64,000 nucleotides of DNA from Nocardioides zeae (GTDB lineage: Bacteria > Actinomycetota > Actinomycetes > Propionibacteriales > Nocardioidaceae), in assembly GCF_030818655.1 (NCBI RefSeq), contig NZ_JAUTAN010000001.1, positions 3,720,001-3,784,000 on the forward strand, written 5' to 3'. A model generated the notes under the pieces. It ran no database searches. It worked only from the letters and a program-made list of their open reading frames with translations, and had not been told where the DNA came from. Below are positions 59,356 to 64,000 of the stretch, piece by piece. Positions within the stretch are counted from its first letter, which is position 1. Each line of letters starts with the position of its first letter. The translations under genes and the position numbers were made by a program.

Positions 59356-61255
59356 CCGTCCCGGCTCCTGGTCGCCCTGGCGCACCGTCACCGTCTTCGG
59401 GCTCGTCAGCCTGTGCGCCGACATGGTCTACGAGGGCATGCGCGCGGTCGCGGGTCCCTACCTGGCGGCGCTCGGCGCCTCGGCGCTGGTCGTGGGTCTC
59501 ATCACGGGCGCGGGGGAGGCGATGGCCCTCGTGCTGCGGCTGGTCTCCGGCCCGCTCGCGGACCGGTGGGGGCGCCACTGGACGCTGACGGTCGTCGGGT
59601 ACGGCATGACCGCGGTCTGCGTGCCGCTCCTGGCGGTCGCGCCGGCACTGGGCGCGGCGGGGCTCGGGGTCGCGGCCGTGCTCATCCTGCTGGAGCGGGC
59701 GGGCAAGGCCGTGCGGAGCCCGTCGAAGTCGGCGCTGCTCGCCGACGCCGCGCGGGAGGTGGGCCGGGGCAAGGGCTTCGCGGTGCACAAGGCCCTGGAC
59801 CAGGTCGGGGCCTTCGCAGGTCCGCTGGCCGTTGCGGGCCTGCTCGCGGTGGGCGCGACCACGGCGACGTCGCTGGCGCTGCTGGCGGTGCCGGGAGCCC
59901 TGGCCCTCCTGCTGCTGGCGGTGCTGCGGTCGCGCCTGTCGCCCCGCGAGCACGGGCTGCGGACACCGGTGGACCTGCCGCGCGCGGCGCTGCCCCGGCC
60001 GTTCTTCCTGTTCGCCGCAGCGGTGGCCGCCACGACGGCCGGCCTGACCACCTTCGGGGTCCTCTCCTTCCACCTGGTCGACGCCGGACTGGTGACGGTG
60101 GCCGTGGTGCCGCTCGTCTACGCCGGCGCCATGCTCGTCGCCGCGCTCGGCGCGCTGGCGACGGGTTGGGCCTACGACCGCTGGCAGGGGCGGGTGCTGC
60201 ACGTGCTGGCCCCGATCGTCGCGCTGGTCCCCGTCCTGGCGCTGGCCGACCGCCTCGACCTGGTCCTGGTCGGGCTGGCGCTGTGGGCCCTCGCCGCCGG
60301 CGTGCAGGACTCGACGGTGAAGGCGCTCGTCGCGGACCTCGTGCCCCGGGAGCGGTTGGCCACGGCGTACGGCGTCTTCGCCGCCTTCCAGGGCGTCGCA
60401 GCGCTGGTGGGCGGCGTGGTCGCGGGCGGCCTCTACGAGCAGCACCGCTGGGTGCTCGTCGCGCTCGTCGCCGCCGCGCAGGTGGTCGCGGCCGTGCTGC
60501 TCGTCGGGGTGCTGCACCGTCCGGGCGGACGCCCGGCGCGGGGGGGCGGCCACCCGGGTGGGGTGACCAGGGCGGCGACACCGGGCCGGATCGTCGGTAC
60601 GGTCGGTCCACGACCAGGCGAACGGGGGGCGGGGCATGGGGGACCACGAGGCACCGGCCTACGGGACGAGCGGACGGTGGGCGGAGCGGCGGGAACCGAT
60701 CGCGACGGCCGAGCCGTGGCGGGGCAGTCCCGCCCAGGTGGAGCACGAGGCCCGGAAGGCGCGGAGGACGTGGGACGCCCGGCGGGAGCGCCGCCGTCGC
60801 CGCGACGAGTGGATGCCGGTGGCCGGGCCGTGGATCGTCGGCCTCGTCAGCGGGGCGGTCGGCCTCGTGCTGACGCCCGTGGCCGCCTTCGCGGTGCTCG
60901 CGATGCACCTCGTCGTGCACCGCGATCGGTTCGTCGGCTCCTACGACTACGCCGAGACCCTGCCGTTCGCGCTGCTGGGGGCCGTCCTCTGGGTCGGGAT
61001 GTTCGTGCTGCTCGGTGCCGCGCTGTGGCGGGTCTTCCGGCGGCACTGGCGGTGGCCGTGGGCCGGCGTGGTGGTGGCCGGCTACCTCCTGCCTCCGCTG
61101 CTCGTGCTCGGCATCGGGGTGCTCGACCCCGACAACGTCGTGCTGTTCTGACCGGCTCCGACCGACCCCGACCGACGCCGTCAGGACCGTCGGCGGTCCG
61201 CGCTAGGTTCGTCGGGCTCTCGATCGTCCGTCCCCCACCCTTGAGGTCCTGGTGA
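59348..61255 (+). CDS. MFS transporter paired with ChrB, probable C-terminal frameshift
   Basis: ATG 59348 overlaps chrB. Residues 1-400 are a full 12-TM MFS protein: FGLVSLCADMVYEGMRAVAGPYLAALG, LLERAGKAVRSPSKSALLADAAREVGRGKGFAVHKALDQVGA, and closing AAQVVAAVLLVGVLHRPGG (named by their landmarks). From a G7 run at 60540-60546 the frame runs on for about 235 low-complexity Arg/Gly residues through the next gene. With one G fewer it would stop at 60564 as RGAATRVG. So the true end is probably 60564 and the run holds an indel, real or from sequencing. Exports an unknown substrate, perhaps an oxyanion or drug. Confidence 0.8.
   Translation: MADRPGSWSPWRTVTVFGLVSLCADMVYEGMRAVAGPYLAALGASALVVGLITGAGEAMALVLRLVSGPLADRWGRHWTLTVVGYGMTAVCVPLLAVAPALGAAGLGVAAVLILLERAGKAVRSPSKSALLADAAREVGRGKGFAVHKALDQVGAFAGPLAVAGLLAVGATTATSLALLAVPGALALLLLAVLRSRLSPREHGLRTPVDLPRAALPRPFFLFAAAVAATTAGLTTFGVLSFHLVDAGLVTVAVVPLVYAGAMLVAALGALATGWAYDRWQGRVLHVLAPIVALVPVLALADRLDLVLVGLALWALAAGVQDSTVKALVADLVPRERLATAYGVFAAFQGVAALVGGVVAGGLYEQHRWVLVALVAAAQVVAAVLLVGVLHRPGGRPARGGGHPGGVTRAATPGRIVGTVGPRPGERGAGHGGPRGTGLRDERTVGGAAGTDRDGRAVAGQSRPGGARGPEGAEDVGRPAGAPPSPRRVDAGGRAVDRRPRQRGGRPRADARGRLRGARDAPRRAPRSVRRLLRLRRDPAVRAAGGRPLGRDVRAARCRAVAGLPAALAVAVGRRGGGRLPPASAARARHRGARPRQRRAVLTGSDRPRPTPSGPSAVRARFVGLSIVRPPPLRSW
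60636..61151 (+). CDS. Uncharacterised two- or three-TM membrane protein
   Basis: 171 residues from ATG 60636. The N-terminal 60 residues are hydrophilic with an Arg/Trp-rich segment (ARKARRTWDARRERRRRRDEW). TMs: PWIVGLVSGAVGLVLTPVAAF, TLPFALLGAVLWVGMFVLLGA, WAGVVVAGYLLPPLLVLGIGV. The end is LDPDNVVLF. Codon choice is typical of real genes here (G or C in nearly every third position). It is in another frame from the MFS read-through. No family recognised. Confidence 0.7.
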   Translation: MGDHEAPAYGTSGRWAERREPIATAEPWRGSPAQVEHEARKARRTWDARRERRRRRDEWMPVAGPWIVGLVSGAVGLVLTPVAAFAVLAMHLVVHRDRFVGSYDYAETLPFALLGAVLWVGMFVLLGAALWRVFRRHWRWPWAGVVVAGYLLPPLLVLGIGVLDPDNVVLF

Positions 61256-64000
61256 GCTTCGTCCCCCTCGTCGGTCCCGCGACGTTCCGTCCCGGTGCCG
61301 TGCCGCGCGAGAGCGCGGTGGAGTTCACCGGTGGCGGGCGGGAGGTGGCGCTGCCGATCCGCGCGGCCCTCCCGGTGCTGACGCGGGCGCAGTCCGACGC
61401 ATCGGCGCACCCGAGCGTGGGCCTGCTCGCGGGCGCGGCGCTGCTCGCCGTGCGCATGGTGGCCGCGGGGCGGTTCGAGCCCGACGAGAGCGCCGACTGC
61501 TGGCGCGCGGTGCTCGAGCCCGACGACCACGACCGCCTGACGCAGCTGGCCCGGGCCCGGGCCCACGACGACATCGACGCCGCCGCGGCGTTCGCCATCG
61601 GCCGCGCGGCCCTCGACGCCGTCGTCGACACGATGCCGCGCACCCCGCCGAGCGCGGGCGCGAGCCTGGCGCGGGGGAGCCGGGGCGACCGCGGGACCCG
61701 CCCGGGCGTCGGCCGCCCCCGTCCGGCCCCCACGGACGCCGTGCCGGTGCCGGCCCGCGCGGCCTTCACCGACCGCCTGCGGGAGCGGATCCAGGCGGCG
61801 CAGCGGGCGCGGGCCGAGGAGAGCCTCCCGCAGCTGGTCACCCTGTCCCTGCGGGTCGAGGCCGACGAGGAGGAGCTCGTCGCGGGCGCGGTGCGCCTCG
61901 TGCTGCAGGTGCACGACGAGCGCAACCCGCTCCACCTGTGCGACGCGGCGCTGCTGTGGAGCGACGACCCCGACGGTCACGACCGCCACGGGTTCGGCTC
62001 CCGCGCCCGCACCCACGCGACGATCGCGCTGCGCGAGGCGGCAGGCGCCTGGCCGGTGCTCGACCGGCTCCTGGCCCTCGCGGTGCCCGACGAGATCACG
62101 CTCGACTCCGACGAGATCGCGAGCCTGCTGGAGGACGGTGTCGGCGCCCTGCGCGACCGCGGCGTCGACGTGCTCTGGCCGCGCAGCCTGGGCCACGACC
62201 TCACCACCCGCGCCGTGCTCGACCACACGGGAGCCCCGCGCGACGGCGCCCGCGGCAAGCGGGAGGACCTGCTCCACGACGGCCTCTTCGGGCCGGAGGC
62301 GATGTTCGCCTTCTCGTGGCAGGTGGCGCTCCACGGCGAGCCCCTGACCCACGACGAGATGGACGAGCTGGCCCGTGCTGCGGCGCCGATCGTCAAGCTG
62401 CGCGGCTCCTGGACCGTCGTCGATCCCGAGGTCGCGCGGCGGGCCCGGAAGCGGCTGGTGCGCGCCGTACGGCCGACGCAGGCGCTCGCCGCCGCCCTCA
62501 CCGGGGTGGTCGACCTCGACGACGCGCCGGCGGAGGTGATCGTCGGGGCGTCCCTGCTGAAGGTCCGCGAGCGCATCACCGGTGCCGCGAGCCGGGAGCC
62601 GGTGCCGCCTCCGGCGGGGCTGGAGGCGACGCTGCGCGACTACCAGCGGCACGGCCTCACCTGGCTGGCCGAGCTGACCGGGCTCGGGCTGGGCGCCTGC
62701 CTCGCCGACGACATGGGTCTCGGCAAGACCCTGACGCTCATCGCGCTCCACCTCCACCGGGCCGAGCGGGCGGCGGCCGACCCCGAGCAGCCGCGTCGCC
62801 CGACCCTCGTCGTCTGCCCGGCCTCCCTGCTCGGCAACTGGGAGGCGGAGATCCGGCGGTTCGCGCCCGGGGTCCCGGTGCGGCGGTTCCACGGCACGGC
62901 GCGCTCGCTCGGCGCGACGACGGAGGAGACCCTCGACGTCGCCACGAGCGCCGAGGGCGACCCCGGGTTCGTGCTGACGACCTACGGCACGATGCGCAGC
63001 GACCTCACCGGCGAGACCCGGGCGCTGGCGGGCCTGCGGTGGGGCCTCGTGGTGGCCGACGAGGCGCAGCACGTGAAGAACCCCGCCTCCGGCACGGCCC
63101 GCGCGCTGCGCCGGCTCGAGACCGACGCGCGGGTCGCGCTCACGGGCACGCCGGTGGAGAACAACCTCACGGAGCTCTGGGCGATCCTCGACTGGGCGAC
63201 ACCCGGTCTGCTCGGCAGCCGCAACGCGTTCCGCAAGGTCTGGGCGGCGCCCATCGAGTCGGGCGTCGACCCGGAGAAGGCGCGGCAGTTCGCCGACCTC
63301 ATCGGGTCGTTCCTGCTCCGTCGCCGCAAGTCCGACCCGGGCATCGCCCCGGAGCTGCCGCCCAAGACCGAGACCGACCACCTGCTCGACCTGACGCGGG
63401 AGCAGGTCGTGCTCTACGAGACCTACGTGCGCGACTGCATGGAGCGCATCCAGCGCTCCGACGAGGACGCCCGGCGCGGCCTGGTGCTCGCGATGCTCAC
63501 CGGGCTCAAGCAAATCTGCAACCACCCCGCCCACTTCCTCAAGCAGAGCCAGGGGCGGATCGCGGGCCGCTCGGAGAAGCTCGACCTGCTCGACGAGCTC
63601 GTGCGCACGGTCGTGGCCGAGGGCTCGTCGGTGCTGGTCTTCACGCAGTACGTCGCGATGGCGCGCCTCGTGGAGCGCCATCTCGCGGCGGCGGGGGTGG
63701 GGCTGCAGCTCCTCCACGGCCAGACGCCGGTCGCCGAGCGCGAGCGCATGGTGGCCGCGTTCCAGGCCGGTCCGGAGGCGGGCGGTCCGCCGGTCTTCCT
63801 GCTCTCCCTGAAGGCCGGCGGCACCGGGCTCAACCTCACGCGCGCCGACCACGTGGTCCACGTCGACCGCTGGTGGAACCCCGCCGTCGAGGAGCAGGCG
63901 ACCGACCGGGCCTACCGGATCGGCCAGACCCGCCCCGTCCAGGTGCACCGCTTCGTCACGCGCGGCACGATCGAGGAGCGCATCGCCGAGCTGCTGCGCC
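61252..64000 (+). CDS. SNF2-family DEAD/DEAH helicase, 3'-truncated by the window edge
   Basis: 916 codons are visible from GTG 61252 (GAGG 6 nt before it), with no stop before 64000. The N-terminal 450 residues are the SNF2_assoc-type region of bacterial HepA-like proteins (VTLSLRVEADEEELVAGAVRLVLQ, MFAFSWQVALHGEPLTHDEMDELA). Helicase motifs: RDYQRHGLTWLAEL, DDMGLGKTLTLIALHL (Lys about 492), LVVCPASLLGNWEAEI, VVADEAQHVKNP (Asp about 603), ALTGTPVENNLTELWAILDW. Near the edge are LLSLKAGGTGLNLTRADHVVH and TDRAYRIGQTRPV. It remodels protein-DNA or RNA polymerase complexes; some relatives belong to defence systems. The gene is nearly complete. Confidence 0.92.
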   Translation, partial: MSFVPLVGPATFRPGAVPRESAVEFTGGGREVALPIRAALPVLTRAQSDASAHPSVGLLAGAALLAVRMVAAGRFEPDESADCWRAVLEPDDHDRLTQLARARAHDDIDAAAAFAIGRAALDAVVDTMPRTPPSAGASLARGSRGDRGTRPGVGRPRPAPTDAVPVPARAAFTDRLRERIQAAQRARAEESLPQLVTLSLRVEADEEELVAGAVRLVLQVHDERNPLHLCDAALLWSDDPDGHDRHGFGSRARTHATIALREAAGAWPVLDRLLALAVPDEITLDSDEIASLLEDGVGALRDRGVDVLWPRSLGHDLTTRAVLDHTGAPRDGARGKREDLLHDGLFGPEAMFAFSWQVALHGEPLTHDEMDELARAAAPIVKLRGSWTVVDPEVARRARKRLVRAVRPTQALAAALTGVVDLDDAPAEVIVGASLLKVRERITGAASREPVPPPAGLEATLRDYQRHGLTWLAELTGLGLGACLADDMGLGKTLTLIALHLHRAERAAADPEQPRRPTLVVCPASLLGNWEAEIRRFAPGVPVRRFHGTARSLGATTEETLDVATSAEGDPGFVLTTYGTMRSDLTGETRALAGLRWGLVVADEAQHVKNPASGTARALRRLETDARVALTGTPVENNLTELWAILDWATPGLLGSRNAFRKVWAAPIESGVDPEKARQFADLIGSFLLRRRKSDPGIAPELPPKTETDHLLDLTREQVVLYETYVRDCMERIQRSDEDARRGLVLAMLTGLKQICNHPAHFLKQSQGRIAGRSEKLDLLDELVRTVVAEGSSVLVFTQYVAMARLVERHLAAAGVGLQLLHGQTPVAERERMVAAFQAGPEAGGPPVFLLSLKAGGTGLNLTRADHVVHVDRWWNPAVEEQATDRAYRIGQTRPVQVHRFVTRGTIEERIAELLR

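Noticed and set aside
60847..63948. Long minus-strand frame opposite the SNF2 helicase
   Set aside because: Low-complexity sequence with no domain; the plus strand carries all helicase motifs in order.

Overview
The window is chromosomal DNA of a very high-GC actinobacterium. I judge GC to be well above 70 percent by eye. Frequent GTG starts, a DmdR/IdeR-type iron box, an AlkB-rubredoxin fusion, a polyphosphate glucokinase and a CopD-CtaG fusion fit the Nocardioidaceae (Nocardioides-like), but there is no 16S or other marker gene to prove this. I found no rRNA, tRNA, CRISPR array, prophage or transposase gene.

Layout. 1-5.5 kb: the 3' part of an HtrA-type membrane protease, an MMPL exporter with its TetR regulator, and a nitroreductase. 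5.5-7.3 kb: a four-gene translationally coupled operon with a DUF692 (multinuclear iron oxygenase, MNIO) enzyme, an SCO6045-like partner, a small membrane-anchored protein with a Cys/Ser/Gly tail, and a second small membrane protein; I regard this as the most interesting candidate system. 7.5-16.3 kb: a pentapeptide-repeat remnant, SRPBCC and GNAT proteins, malic enzyme, an amino-acid permease, a universal stress protein, an MMPL/MarR pair and an iron-regulated siderophore-binding lipoprotein. 16.3-18.3 kb: an AbiE-type (type IV) toxin-antitoxin pair whose toxin gene is frameshifted. 18.3-27.3 kb: polyphosphate glucokinase, an ABC exporter, and an asparagine catabolic locus (asparaginase, asparagine permease, aspartase, FCD-GntR regulator). 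Its divergent promoter region is split by about 1.5 kb carrying an AbiJ-like defence gene. 28.6-35 kb: alkane hydroxylase operon (AlkB-rubredoxin, ferredoxin, ferredoxin reductase), an acyltransferase, a TetR regulator and pyroglutamyl peptidase. 35-38 kb: a P1B-4 metal-export ATPase and its NmtR/CzrA-like ArsR sensor, with 31-bp tandem-repeat arrays on both sides. 38-45 kb: M15 and M13 peptidases, a quinone oxidoreductase, an esterase, a secreted repeat protein, Dps and an SRPBCC protein. 45-50 kb: a five-gene copper/cytochrome-oxidase assembly operon. 50.6-64 kb: a RecQ-like helicase fused to a phosphoribosyltransferase-like tail, an orphan Phd antitoxin, an MFS exporter, a glycosyltransferase/acyltransferase pair, glutathione peroxidase, a ChrB/MFS pair and a truncated SNF2 helicase.

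The intergenic DNA is unusually rich in palindromes. At least four families recur: a 72-bp element (3 copies), a composite of three palindromes (2 copies), a 16-18-bp GTGGCCCC hairpin (2 copies), and the 31-bp arrays (2 arrays plus a related hairpin). Most lie at the 3' ends of genes, chiefly between convergent pairs.

Together the genes suggest a soil or sediment organism that uses alkanes and asparagine, exports metals, handles copper for respiratory oxidases and carries small antiphage modules. All family calls come from reading motifs by eye; no database search was run.
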